This document shows positions 26,900 to 36,075 of a stretch of 64,000 bases of DNA, one piece after another. The first letter of the stretch is position 1; every line of letters begins with the position of its first letter. The notes under the pieces are model-generated. The model did not search any database and had not been told where the DNA came from. It worked only from the letters and a program-made list of their open reading frames with translations. Both the position numbers and the translations under genes were made by a program. Source of the DNA: Acidobacteriota bacterium (GTDB lineage Bacteria > Acidobacteriota > Thermoanaerobaculia > Multivoradales > J023); assembly GCA_029263315.1 (NCBI GenBank), contig JAJCXR010000055.1, positions 60,195 through 124,194 on the forward strand, in the 5' to 3' direction.

Positions 26900-27328
26900 T
26901 CAGATAGCTCCGTGGCGGCCGGCGTATCGATGGCGACGCCGTCGCAGCAAGTGGACTATGACAAAGGCGAGAATCCCTAGGCCATCGGCCAGGAGATCCA
27001 TGCCGTCGGTGTTGCGTCGAGGAATGAAGCCCTGCAGAAGCTCCGTCGACAAGGCCAGGGTCAGCGCCGACACCACCGCCAGGAGGACCGGCCGAAACCC
27101 TGGCCACCAGCGCAAGGAACGGTGCAAGAACCAGGTTTCGAGGAAGAAGAGAACGCCGTGCACAAGCTTGTCGGCATGGGGTGGCAGCACCCACGGCAGC
27201 TCTTCCTCCAGCGGCGAGATGCTATCACCCGGCAGACATAGGAGAAGGCAGGTGATCGAGGTGGCCACCACGGCCAGGGCAAAATCCCGCCGCGCGGCAG
27301 ACGATGAGGCCTGGGAAGGGATCGCCAT
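26900..27328 (-). CDS. VanZ-family membrane protein
   Basis: The 142-residue protein has about four membrane helices. DKLVHGVLFFLETWFLHRSL and TELLQGFIPRRNTDGMDLLAD are the two conserved VanZ segments (the H...F and the E-x-x-Q...R-x-x-D motifs). VanZ of enterococci gives low-level teicoplanin resistance, but most chromosomal relatives have no known role. It opens the unit with metF and dacB and is divergent from the TPR membrane protein at 27400. Confidence 0.8.
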   Translation of the reverse strand: MAIPSQASSSAARRDFALAVVATSITCLLLCLPGDSISPLEEELPWVLPPHADKLVHGVLFFLETWFLHRSLRWWPGFRPVLLAVVSALTLALSTELLQGFIPRRNTDGMDLLADGLGILAFVIVHLLRRRRHRYAGRHGAI

Positions 27329-27399
27329 GTCGGTTACTATAACGGCCCCGCAGGCGTCCTTCCCGCGCTTTTTCTGGGGTCGATCTCGAGGCCGCCCAA

Positions 27400-29115
27400 A
27401 TGACTGCCATTCCTAGCCAAGCCAGCGAATCGTCGTCCCAACCCAAGGGCGATGAAACTTCTCCGGTCGCCCCGTGGCGCCGACTTGTGAGCCTGCGTTG
27501 GTGGGTTCTTCTCGGCTGCCTGGTCCTGATCGTTTGGCAGGTCGTCGAGCTGCGGGCTTGGGATTCCAATCGTCACCAGCTGAATCGACTGCTGCAGGAT
27601 TACGGTCTCGAAGACTTCAACCAGACGGCGTTACGGCGGATTTCCCGCGAGCGGGCGCCGCATCAGGCCAAGCTCATCGCCGCCCGCACCATTGTGCACC
27701 AGGTGATGAGCCCGGATCTCGACGCCAGGGGCATGCCCATCTTGCCCAAGGAACGTCAGATCGAAGCCCTGGAGACCGCTGAGGGGCTGGCGCGACAAGC
27801 GCTGGCGGAGGAGAGCGAGAGTTGGCAGGCGTCCATGTTGGTGGGAGCCTCGATTTATTTGCGGCGCTCTTTGATGGCCGACCGCCGCTTGATCACAGAG
27901 CCGGAAAGTTGGGAGGAGCCACTGCTTCGTGCTGTCGATGCGGCGGCCAGTAAAACGGAGCCCCGGCGTATTCTGGCGGCCGCCTATTTGGAGACGTGGC
28001 CCTATTTGTCGGCCGAAAAGAAGGACTTGACGCGGCAACTCCTACAGCAGGTCTTCCGCCATGACGAGCAGGCGCTGCGCCGCCTGGCTCCGGTCTGGCT
28101 GCAGTTGGCCGACAATGAGGAGGAAGCGTTGTCGGTGGTGCCGGACAACGTCTTGGCTTGGCAGCTCATCAAATATCTCTACGGCCGGTCTTTGGATTGG
28201 GGCGCCTACGCGAGTGCCCACCGACGTTTTCTCGATGCCCTCGACAACCAATTGACGGCCAACCTTGACGAAGCCGAGAAACGTCGAAAGCTCGGCGATG
28301 AGGCGGGAAGCCGCGAGCTCTGCCTGCAGATTGTTCAGCAGGCGCCCCGTCAAATGCGTTTTGTGCCTTATGTCGTGCGCGCCCTGGAGATCTATCCGCC
28401 CGGGCTACAAGGTTTGCGCCCCAACGAGGGCGTCTTGGAGTGGCTGCGGTGGGCCGTTGCCCTGGACGCCGTCGAGGTGAGCCCGCTACCGGCCAAGACC
28501 ATCGACGACCTCATGACCATGGCCAGTGGCCTCGAGACGTCGGTGGCGGCCCATGCCGCCCTGCTGGCCAACAACGTCTACAGCATGCGCCTGTTGGAGC
28601 GTCAGAGCGCCCACAAACACACTTTGGAATGGTCGGCCTTTCTTTTGGCGAAGGGCCGGCGGTTGGCCGAGAGTGGCGCCATCGACGAGGCTCAGAAGGC
28701 CCTCGATGATCTCAACTTGGCTGCCCATAACACCTACCGGGCTTGGCAGGTGAGGGCTCTCATGGCCGAGCAGCAAGAAGAGTCTACGGCCCTGGCGGTT
28801 GCCGAGACGGAGATGCAGAGCTTTGCCGATCGCCGTTGGGGGGCCCTCGCCTGGGATCTGAGCCAGAGATCTCCGAAGCTGTTCTTCGTCTCGGCGGTGG
28901 CGGCCCGCGGAGTGCGCTTAGAGGTGATCGAGCCCGGTCCTCGAGGTGACGCCATCAGCGTCTTGGTCGACGGCACGGAGGTCGCCGTGCAGGCCATGGC
29001 CGGAGGTGAGCATTACGATTTGATGTTCGACATCGAGCCCGGCCCCCACCTCTTGCAGGTCGTGTCCCTGTCCGGCCAGCCCACGGCGTTGGGCAGTGTC
29101 GAGCTGATCGATTGA
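27400..29115 (+). CDS. Membrane-anchored TPR-like protein at the exopolysaccharide locus
   Basis: The 571-residue protein has one N-terminal membrane helix (WWVLLGCLVLIVWQVVELRAW, about residues 33-52) after a short Ser-rich cytoplasmic tail. The rest is helical with TPR-like hairpins (EALETAEGLARQALAEES, IDEAQKALDDLNLAAH) and ends in a small beta domain (VRLEVIEPGPRGDAIS). No enzyme motif is seen. It sits between the VanZ operon and the O-antigen-ligase gene, close to the polysaccharide export genes, so a scaffolding role in that pathway is plausible but inferred. Confidence 0.65.
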   Translation: MTAIPSQASESSSQPKGDETSPVAPWRRLVSLRWWVLLGCLVLIVWQVVELRAWDSNRHQLNRLLQDYGLEDFNQTALRRISRERAPHQAKLIAARTIVHQVMSPDLDARGMPILPKERQIEALETAEGLARQALAEESESWQASMLVGASIYLRRSLMADRRLITEPESWEEPLLRAVDAAASKTEPRRILAAAYLETWPYLSAEKKDLTRQLLQQVFRHDEQALRRLAPVWLQLADNEEEALSVVPDNVLAWQLIKYLYGRSLDWGAYASAHRRFLDALDNQLTANLDEAEKRRKLGDEAGSRELCLQIVQQAPRQMRFVPYVVRALEIYPPGLQGLRPNEGVLEWLRWAVALDAVEVSPLPAKTIDDLMTMASGLETSVAAHAALLANNVYSMRLLERQSAHKHTLEWSAFLLAKGRRLAESGAIDEAQKALDDLNLAAHNTYRAWQVRALMAEQQEESTALAVAETEMQSFADRRWGALAWDLSQRSPKLFFVSAVAARGVRLEVIEPGPRGDAISVLVDGTEVAVQAMAGGEHYDLMFDIEPGPHLLQVVSLSGQPTALGSVELID

Positions 29116-29133
29116 GCCCCAAGACGGATCGAG

Positions 29134-30540
29134 CTAGCGACCTGGTGCCCCCGCTCCGCCCTTGGCAGGGAGGCCCGCTCTCGGCTTGTCCGAGTCGATG
29201 GCCAGGGCCGTTCCGACGGCGATGGCGAGGATGAACGAGTTGGCCGGCATGGTGAGGCCGAAGTCGACCAAGGAATGAAACGTCGTCGCCAGCAGGGTGC
29301 CGAAGAGCGCCAGACCGGTGGCGCGGTCCTCTGAGCGCTCACCGTGACGATAGAGGTGCCATAGGCGTCGTCCGATGATCAGGATGCCGAGGGCCGCCAG
29401 CGCCAAACCGACGATGCCATTGGTCACCAGGATCTCCAGGAAATCGCTGTGGGCGTGGTTCCAAGTATTGTCCAGGCCAGCCGGTTGGACCCGGGGAAAG
29501 GCTTGGCGGAAGGTGCCCAGCCCCGTGCCGAGGAGGGGGAAGTCCCGCCACAGGGCTAGGCTGGCGCGGTAGACGTCGATGCGGTGGTTCCAAGTCACTT
29601 CGTAGGCCGAGGTCGACAGCAGGCGTCCGAGCCCGCCCTGAAAGCCAAACCAAGAAACGGCGAGCCCGCACATGGCAATTGCGCCGCCGGCGGTGAGCAC
29701 CACATGCCAGCGACGATGAAACATCATCAAGCACAGGGCTTGCAGGATGACGGCGGCGGTGACCGCCACCAGGCCGGCCCGTGAGCCGGTGAAGATCAAT
29801 CCGGCGAAGAACAGCAGAAAGAAGAGACCTGGCAAGAGGGTGTGCAGGAGGCGCTGTTCGATCGAGCCATGACGTAAGGCGCGGCGCAGGGACCACCAGA
29901 TCCAAGCGAAACAACAGGTGATGACGATCGCCAAGAGGAAGGCCAGGTGGTCGGGGTTGATGTAGGTACCCCGTAACCGGCTAGGGCTGCCGCCCACCTC
30001 GATGCCCCAGATGCGCGTGCTGCGCGCAATCCACAGATTGGCGCCGTAGAGCACTTCGAGGGTGGCGACCGCCAGCAGCCCGAGGGCCAGGAGGCGACGG
30101 AAAGGACGATGGCTGCCCACCAAACCGGCAGCCCACAGGGCGGCGGCGACGGCCAGCCAGTGGAGGGCCACTTGTCTGGAGACGGAGGGGGCCAGCGACA
30201 AGGGGATGCCGCCACCTTGGTGGCCGAGAAACGCCGTCGTCGAGCGCCAAGATTCGGTCAGCTCGGGGCCGAGGAGCGCCGCCAAGGAGGGTGGCCAGGT
30301 CACCGATTGCAGCAAACCTAGAACGCCGATGGCGGCGACGAGAAGGGCCGGTAGGAAGGCGCTGCTATGGGTCGGCCGAGGCCCCTGCAGGACGGCGGCG
30401 GCCAGCGCCAAGCAGGCGAGGATGTCGAGAACGACGCGCTCGCGGAGCAGAACACTGCCAAAAGGTAGGGGCGCGACGCAGACGATCAAGAGAAGTAGCA
30501 GGATCGTGAAGGTTGTGCCCGGGCTCGATTGTCGTATCAT
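29134..30540 (-). CDS. O-antigen ligase/Wzy-like polysaccharide polymerase
   Basis: The 468-residue protein has about 11-12 membrane helices. The Wzy_C region carries FTGSRAGLVAVTAAV and, in the large periplasmic loop, PLLGTGLGTFRQAFP followed by WNHAHSDFLEILVTNGIVG, the typical motif set of O-antigen ligases and Wzy polymerases. It would join lipid-linked repeat units in the periplasm. It is oriented opposite to the export genes that begin at 30635, with a shared upstream region of 94 bases. Polymerase and ligase cannot be told apart from sequence; the neighbouring Wzc and OPX genes favour a Wzy role. Confidence 0.8.
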   Translation of the reverse strand: MIRQSSPGTTFTILLLLLIVCVAPLPFGSVLLRERVVLDILACLALAAAVLQGPRPTHSSAFLPALLVAAIGVLGLLQSVTWPPSLAALLGPELTESWRSTTAFLGHQGGGIPLSLAPSVSRQVALHWLAVAAALWAAGLVGSHRPFRRLLALGLLAVATLEVLYGANLWIARSTRIWGIEVGGSPSRLRGTYINPDHLAFLLAIVITCCFAWIWWSLRRALRHGSIEQRLLHTLLPGLFFLLFFAGLIFTGSRAGLVAVTAAVILQALCLMMFHRRWHVVLTAGGAIAMCGLAVSWFGFQGGLGRLLSTSAYEVTWNHRIDVYRASLALWRDFPLLGTGLGTFRQAFPRVQPAGLDNTWNHAHSDFLEILVTNGIVGLALAALGILIIGRRLWHLYRHGERSEDRATGLALFGTLLATTFHSLVDFGLTMPANSFILAIAVGTALAIDSDKPRAGLPAKGGAGAPGR

Positions 30541-30567
30541 CCTGTGCCAGCCAGTCCTCAGATGGAA

Positions 30568-30597
30568 ACGCCAGGTGGGAGGAACCTCCGTTGGCGT
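30568..30597. promoter_or_regulatory. Nested inverted repeat between the divergent polymerase and barrel genes
   Basis: ACGCCA (30568-30573) pairs with TGGCGT (30592-30597), and inside it GGAGG (30578-30582) pairs with CCTCC (30585-30589). The element lies in the 94-base divergent gap, 37 bases before the barrel gene start. It could be an operator or a leader hairpin. Confidence 0.4.
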
Positions 30598-30634
30598 GCC
30601 GAAGATCTCAGTTTAAGTGCCAGAAGGAGACGTG

Positions 30635-32029
30635 ATGCAGATTCGATTGCCATTCTTCCCCACGAGCCGGTCGACGTCTCCCAACTCTGATCATCGGGCC
30701 ATGGAGCATGGGCGCTCGGCCCCCGGTGGAGGCCGCCCCCAGCCGCCTCTCGCGGCCGGGCTGCTCTGCTTCCTGATATTGACCTGGGTTGGCTCAGGAG
30801 CCCCGGCCGCGGCGCAGTATAGCGTCCCCGGAGCTGCCACGCCCAGCGAGGGAATCCCTGCTGAAGATGTGTTCGAAGAGCGTATCAAAGTCGCCCCATG
30901 GACCTTGGGCGGGGTTCGTGTGCTGCCGTGGGCCGGTCTTCGAGATGCTGGATTTGTCCGCACCCAGGGTGTCGGCGGCACCGACGAGGACGATTTCACG
31001 GCCACCATCGGCGCCGGGGTTCGTGCCTATTTGCCGGTGGGAGGTAAGGTTTACTGGGCTGCGCACGCCTTGCCCGAGTATGTCTGGTGGGCGGACAACG
31101 AGGTCAAGCGGCGCACCAACGGGCGTTACGGTGTCGGTGTGTTCGGCTTTTTCAATCGCCTGCAGGTGGAGGCCTCTTGGCGCATCGACGAGACACAGCA
31201 GTTTTTTTCCAATGAAGTCCAGGAGCTGACGACCACTCGACAGAACGTCGCCCGGGTGGCGGCGGAGCTCGAGCTCGGCTCCCGGTTCTCACTCTTCGGC
31301 CAGGGACAGCGCATCGAGTCGGAGAACAAAGAAGACAACGATACTCGATTTCTGCTCCTCGACCGGGACGAGGAGATCTCCGTCTTCGGCGTCCGCTACC
31401 GGGCGCCGCAGGGCTGGAGGGTCGGGCTCGGCTATGAGGATCGTTCGACGACGTTTGTCAGCGGGGCACGCAGCTTGTCCAATACCGGCTCGGCGCTACG
31501 CTTTGAGCTGGGGCTCGACGGCAATCGCCTCGACCTAGACCTGAAGATTGCCGCCCTCGAGCTGGAACCGGAAGCCCTCTCCGCCTTCAAATCGGTGGAC
31601 GAAACGGTGGGCCATCTCGATGCCCTGTGGAATCTTTCCGGGCGAGTTGCTATGCTCTCCTACGTGCGGAGGGACGTGTCCTACTCCCTCGATCTCGATC
31701 AATCCCACTACCTGGGCGAACGTTTTGGGGCCAGATTAGACTTTGCGCTGCGCAAAGCGACCTTTGGCGTCTTCGTCGAGGTTGGAGACGATGACTTCGA
31801 ACCCCTACTGAGCACCCAGGAATCTAGACTCGACGACGTGACCACCTTCGGCGCACAGCTGGATTTCGAATTTCGGGAGCTTTTTGTCCTCTCTGTGCAG
31901 TGGAGGGAGTCGGAATACAATTCCAACTTCGACACCTTCGATCGCGATATCACCAACGTCGGCTTCAATGTTCAATTGGGAGCGCTGGTACGGCGCTTGG
32001 CCCTGGGAGACGGCAGTGGTCAATGGTAG
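30635..32029 (+). CDS. Outer-membrane beta-barrel protein of the polysaccharide export locus
   Basis: The protein is about 464 residues from ATG 30635, which has AGAAGGAGA 5 bases upstream. After a long polar n-region comes a signal core (LLCFLILTWVGSGAPAAAQ), then a mature part of alternating hydrophobic and polar residues with many aromatic girdle residues, for example RFELGLDGNRLDLDLKI and TFGAQLDFEFRELFVLSVQW. This fits a large beta-barrel of about 16-18 strands ending in NVGFNVQLG. It precedes a Wza-like protein that lacks a C-terminal membrane helix. In Myxococcus, barrel proteins of this kind are proposed to form the outer-membrane exit for Wzy-type polysaccharides, which I take as the best model here. 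Confidence 0.65.
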   Translation: MQIRLPFFPTSRSTSPNSDHRAMEHGRSAPGGGRPQPPLAAGLLCFLILTWVGSGAPAAAQYSVPGAATPSEGIPAEDVFEERIKVAPWTLGGVRVLPWAGLRDAGFVRTQGVGGTDEDDFTATIGAGVRAYLPVGGKVYWAAHALPEYVWWADNEVKRRTNGRYGVGVFGFFNRLQVEASWRIDETQQFFSNEVQELTTTRQNVARVAAELELGSRFSLFGQGQRIESENKEDNDTRFLLLDRDEEISVFGVRYRAPQGWRVGLGYEDRSTTFVSGARSLSNTGSALRFELGLDGNRLDLDLKIAALELEPEALSAFKSVDETVGHLDALWNLSGRVAMLSYVRRDVSYSLDLDQSHYLGERFGARLDFALRKATFGVFVEVGDDDFEPLLSTQESRLDDVTTFGAQLDFEFRELFVLSVQWRESEYNSNFDTFDRDITNVGFNVQLGALVRRLALGDGSGQW

Positions 32030-32072
32030 ACGGTGATGGCGGATGCGGTAGGTTGCCTTGTCGGAGTTATCG

Positions 32073-32948
32073 ATGCGGTCTAAGTCAATGAAATGTTTGC
32101 CAGCCAAGCTCCTTGTCGCCATCCTTTTCGGGGCGTTCTTTCTTCCGGTGATGCTGTCGGGCCAACAGCCCGAAGCCACGGCGGCACGGACCTACCTCAT
32201 CGGCCCGCGGGACCGCTTGCAAGTACAAGTCGCCGAGTTGCCGAACCTCAACAGTGAGCAGGTAGTGGCCGAAGACGGCAGCATTACCCTATCGGTGATC
32301 GGCACCGTGCAAGCCGGTGGTTTGAGCGAAGACGGCCTGGCATTCGAGCTGCGTCGCAAGCTGGAAGATGAAGGCCTCCGCCGGGCTACGGTAACCGTCA
32401 AGGTGGTGGAGTATCGCTCTCGCCCGGTTTCCGTCCTCGGGGCGGTGATCGATCCGGGCAACCACTTCGTACCCGGCCGGACCACCTTGATGGAGGTGCT
32501 GCTGAATGCCGGAGGATTGCGCCAAGATCACGGCCAATACGTCTTCATACGCCGCCGCGCCGCCGGTACCGGATTAAGTGACCAAGTGCGGGTATCGCTC
32601 AGCGAGTTGCTCGAGATCGGAGATCCGGATGTCAACTTGCCGATTCTGGCGGGTGATCACATCAATGTGCCGCCCGCCCGGGAAGTCACCGTCCATTTCC
32701 TCGGCGAGGTGGCCAGTGCTGGCAGCCAAACGTTCAAGAGTAATCAGCGGGTCACCTTGTTGACGGCCTTGGCCAAAGCGGGGGGCTTATTGGAAACGGC
32801 TTCCAAGAAGATTCGTGTCATCCGGCAATCGCCGGCCGGTGAACGGCAAGAATTCATCGTCGATTACCGCGCCATGCTCAGCGGATCGGCAGCTGACCCC
32901 GAGCTCGAGGACGGCGATCTCATCGTCGTCAAGGAGTCGTTTTTCTGA
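32073..32948 (+). CDS. Polysaccharide export (OPX/Wza-like) protein without C-terminal membrane helix
   Basis: The product is 291 residues from ATG 32073 (GGAG 6 bases upstream). It has a signal peptide without a lipobox cysteine, a polysaccharide-export domain (TYLIGPRDRLQVQVAELPN onward) and two SLBB-type modules (RPVSVLGAVIDPGNHF; VTVHFLGEVASAGSQTF). It ends at DGDLIVVKESFF, so the amphipathic helix that inserts Wza in the outer membrane is missing. It would be a periplasmic ring that must use another protein, probably the adjacent barrel, to cross the outer membrane. It is followed after 15 bases by the Wzc-like gene. Confidence 0.85.
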   Translation: MRSKSMKCLPAKLLVAILFGAFFLPVMLSGQQPEATAARTYLIGPRDRLQVQVAELPNLNSEQVVAEDGSITLSVIGTVQAGGLSEDGLAFELRRKLEDEGLRRATVTVKVVEYRSRPVSVLGAVIDPGNHFVPGRTTLMEVLLNAGGLRQDHGQYVFIRRRAAGTGLSDQVRVSLSELLEIGDPDVNLPILAGDHINVPPAREVTVHFLGEVASAGSQTFKSNQRVTLLTALAKAGGLLETASKKIRVIRQSPAGERQEFIVDYRAMLSGSAADPELEDGDLIVVKESFF

Positions 32949-32963
32949 TGCGAGGTTTTGTCT

Positions 32964-35285
32964 ATGCGAGACGGTAACCAGCTGAGCCGGGTGGGTGAGG
33001 TTCCACCGGTGGCCAGCGGCGTGGATCCAATGTTCGCCGTCGATGAGCAGCTGGACCTGAGCAAATACTTCAATGCCGTGCGCCGCCGCTGGCTATTGTT
33101 GCTGGTCTGCGTTTTGGTCACCACTGGTTATGCCGTCGTTCGCTATACCTTGACCCCGAAGGAGTATCAAGCACGGACCACCATCCAGATCGAGCGCAAA
33201 CGTCTGTCCCTGCTCGCCTTGGGGCAAGCGGCGTGGATGGAGGATTGGTGGAATATGGAGTACTACCCGACGCAGTATCGCCTGCTGCGCAGCCGTGGCA
33301 TGGCGGAGAGGGTGGTGCTCGATCTACGGCTCTTCGATCACCCGGCGTTCGGCGGCGGTGGGGGCTCACAGCTCGATCTGACGGCGGCGGATCGCGGAGG
33401 TTTGGACAGCGCCAGCTCGATGCAGCTGGCGCGCATGGCCATGGGCGTCCAAGGTGGCCTCGAGGTGACGCCGATTCCCGAGACCCAATTGGTGGAGATC
33501 ATCTATCGCTCGACGTCGCCGGAGCTGGCGGCCCAGATCAGCAATACCTACGCTGAGGTCTTCATCCAGTGGGGCAAAGAGAATCGCACCGATACGGTCA
33601 ATCAGGCTTCGAGTTTCCTCGATAGCCAGATCGAAACCCTGCGTCAAGAGATCGAAGAGGGGCAGAAGCGCCTCAACTCCTATCAGAGCAGCAGCGATTT
33701 TGCCCTCGATCCGGCGGGCGAAGCCCTGCTCGAGCGGCGGCAGAGCCTGGACCAACGCTACAACTCAGCGGTGGCGGCGCGCATCAGCAAGGAAGCGGCC
33801 TATCGAGGTTTGCTCAACCTGTCGCCGGACACGGTGGCCAATACCCAATCGGGTGGCCGGGTCAGCGGTCTCAAGGCCGAGCTGTCCCGTCTGGAGGTCG
33901 ACTACGAATCGAAGCTCGAAGAGTTCGAGCCCCATTGGCCGGAGATGGTGTCCCTGCGCGACGACATCGACAAGAAAAAAGGGGAGCTGCAACGCTTGAC
34001 CTCGGCCATCTACGCCGAGACCAAAGACCGGGCTTTTGCCGAGTTCCAGAAGGCAAAGGGCGAAGAAGAGTCTTTGGAGGATGAACGCCGCAAGCTGGCG
34101 GCGGACGCTCGCCTACAGAATTCCGGTTCCCTCGAGTACACCGACATGCTGACCTACATCAGCACCCGGCGGGAGCTGTTGGCGGAGCTGGTCAAGCGGC
34201 AATCGGAAGTTGCTTCTCAGATGCAGACCACCAAGGAATCGAATGTTCGCATCGTCGATCGCGCCATCGTGCCGTCGGCACCGTTTCGCCCTTCCCTCAG
34301 GCGAAACTTGAGCATCGCCCTCGGTTTCGGATTGATGGCCGGTCTGGGCATCGCCTTGCTCATGGAATTCCTCGACCGGACCATCAAGACCCCCGAAGAG
34401 CTGGAGAGCATCACCGGTCTGCCGACCCTGACAGTGATTCCGGATATCAGTGAGGGACGCGGCAGCGGTGGTCGTTTTCGTTACGGCAAGAAGGGTTATG
34501 GCTACGGCTATGGTTACGGCTATGGCGGTGGGGACGAGGGGGCCGCAGGCAAACAGCCGGTGGGGGAAGACGGCAAGGAGCTGGCCATCGAGCTGCTGCC
34601 CCATGCCAACCCTCGTCTGGCCATTTGTGAAGCCTACCGGTCGTTGCGTACCGCCTTGCTGTTGTCGAGCACCCACGAGCTGCGGACCGTCGCCGTGACC
34701 TCGGCGGAGCCGGGTGAAGGCAAGACGGCGACGACGGTCAACTTGGCGGTGGTGATGGCCCAGCTCGGTCGTAGGGTGCTGATCGTCGATGCCGACCTGC
34801 GGCGTCCCCGCATGCACAAGGTCTTCGCGCTGTCGAACCGCCTCGGTTTGGTCAGTTTTCTCACCGGCCATCTGGAGGTCGACAGGATCTTCGCCGACAC
34901 CTTGGTACCCAATCTCTTCGTCGCCACCTCGGGCCCCATCCCGCCCAATCCCTCGGAGCTACTCTCCTCGACGCGCATGCGCGAGTTCTTAGATGCCGTG
35001 AAGCAGAAGTTCGATTTTGTGATCATCGACACACCGCCGGCTCTGCCGGTCGCCGATGCGGTGATTCTCGGACCCTTGGCGGATGGCCTCATCGTTTGTG
35101 TCAGGGCCGGAGTATTGCAGCGGGACGACGCCAAAATGTGCCGTGAGCAACTGCGCTACGCGGGGGTTCGCATCTTTGGTACGGTGCTCAACCGTTATCG
35201 CTCCTCACCGACTCGGTACAGTCGGCGTTATCAGTACTACGGCGTCTATTCGGAGCCTGCCGAGAAATCTTCGAGTGCCGCCTGA
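32964..35285 (+). CDS. Wzc-like polysaccharide co-polymerase with BY-kinase domain
   Basis: The 773-residue protein controls polymer length and couples export to tyrosine phosphorylation. It has a Wzz domain between two membrane helices (about 43-62 and 450-469) with a long coiled-coil periplasmic part, then a cytoplasmic BY-kinase: Walker A EPGEGKTATT near 582-591, Walker A' LIVDADLRRPR at 606-616 and Walker B FVIIDTPP at 685-692. The C-terminal tail holds a Tyr cluster (RYSRRYQYYGVYSEP) for autophosphorylation. An unusual Tyr-Gly run (507-521, six Tyr) sits in the linker before the kinase. The start at 32964 is chosen over TTG 32958. The matching phosphatase gene follows 4 bases later. Confidence 0.9.
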   Translation: MRDGNQLSRVGEVPPVASGVDPMFAVDEQLDLSKYFNAVRRRWLLLLVCVLVTTGYAVVRYTLTPKEYQARTTIQIERKRLSLLALGQAAWMEDWWNMEYYPTQYRLLRSRGMAERVVLDLRLFDHPAFGGGGGSQLDLTAADRGGLDSASSMQLARMAMGVQGGLEVTPIPETQLVEIIYRSTSPELAAQISNTYAEVFIQWGKENRTDTVNQASSFLDSQIETLRQEIEEGQKRLNSYQSSSDFALDPAGEALLERRQSLDQRYNSAVAARISKEAAYRGLLNLSPDTVANTQSGGRVSGLKAELSRLEVDYESKLEEFEPHWPEMVSLRDDIDKKKGELQRLTSAIYAETKDRAFAEFQKAKGEEESLEDERRKLAADARLQNSGSLEYTDMLTYISTRRELLAELVKRQSEVASQMQTTKESNVRIVDRAIVPSAPFRPSLRRNLSIALGFGLMAGLGIALLMEFLDRTIKTPEELESITGLPTLTVIPDISEGRGSGGRFRYGKKGYGYGYGYGYGGGDEGAAGKQPVGEDGKELAIELLPHANPRLAICEAYRSLRTALLLSSTHELRTVAVTSAEPGEGKTATTVNLAVVMAQLGRRVLIVDADLRRPRMHKVFALSNRLGLVSFLTGHLEVDRIFADTLVPNLFVATSGPIPPNPSELLSSTRMREFLDAVKQKFDFVIIDTPPALPVADAVILGPLADGLIVCVRAGVLQRDDAKMCREQLRYAGVRIFGTVLNRYRSSPTRYSRRYQYYGVYSEPAEKSSSAA

Positions 35286-35289
35286 GCCC

Positions 35290-36063
35290 ATGATCGATCT
35301 GCATAGCCATATTTTGCCCGCCGTCGATGACGGGGCGCCGGACTTCGAAACCGCCGTGGCGATGTGCCATTTGGTGGCGGACGACGGTTGCCGGGCCATC
35401 GTCGCCACACCCCACCTGCGTCATGAGCGCTGGTGGAATGGTGACAGGGTCTTGCTACAACAACGCTTCGAGGAGCTGCAATCTCGGGTCGGGACGCGGC
35501 TGAAGATCTATATGGGCGGCGAGATCGCTATGCACACCCAGAGCTTTGACGAGATCTTGGAGCAGCCCGAAGGCGTCATATCCTTGGCGGGTTCCAAGTA
35601 CTTGCTCCTCGAGCTGGACTGGCAGGGTTTGGGGCCATCTCCGGAGAGCATTCTCTTCGAGCTCAACATCGTTGGTTGGCGGGTTATCTTTGCCCATCCG
35701 GAGCGAGTATCTTGGTTGATGAAGGATCAGGAGCTCATCCGTCGATTGGTGGCCAATGGCGCCAAGACCCAAATCACCGCCATGAGCCTTACCGGTGAGC
35801 TCGGCAAGATGGCCCAAGATGCCTCCTATTGGCTGCTGGAGAACGGTTTGACCCATTTTGTCGCCAGCGACTGCCACGACACCAGCCGCCGCCTTCCGGG
35901 TTTGGCAAAGGCCTACCAAGAGGTGAGCAAGGTATGGGGGGATGAAATGGCCCAAGAGCTTTTTGTCGACAATCCGCAAGCGGTGCTCGAGAACCGCCCG
36001 CTCGCTGAAGAGTGCATCTCCGGGATGGCCGGGATGTCCAGCGGTTCTTTGCTTGGAGTCTAG
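35290..36063 (+). CDS. CpsB/Wzb-type PHP-family tyrosine-protein phosphatase
   Basis: The 257-residue protein belongs to the PHP metallo-phosphatases that dephosphorylate BY-kinases in capsule systems. Metal-binding motifs appear in order: DLHSHILPAVDDG at the N-terminus, VATPHL, GGEIAM, LLLELDW, FAHPER and ASDCHD. The start ATG 35290 is 4 bases after the kinase stop; the longer reading from 35083 overlaps the kinase and is not used. Placed next to the Wzc-like kinase it completes the phosphorylation switch. Confidence 0.9.
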   Translation: MIDLHSHILPAVDDGAPDFETAVAMCHLVADDGCRAIVATPHLRHERWWNGDRVLLQQRFEELQSRVGTRLKIYMGGEIAMHTQSFDEILEQPEGVISLAGSKYLLLELDWQGLGPSPESILFELNIVGWRVIFAHPERVSWLMKDQELIRRLVANGAKTQITAMSLTGELGKMAQDASYWLLENGLTHFVASDCHDTSRRLPGLAKAYQEVSKVWGDEMAQELFVDNPQAVLENRPLAEECISGMAGMSSGSLLGV

Positions 36064-36075
36064 GAGAAGAAGCGC

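Noticed and set aside
35083..35289. N-terminal extension of the CpsB-type phosphatase
   Set aside because: It overlaps the conserved kinase C-terminus in another frame, and the PHP domain begins exactly at ATG 35290.
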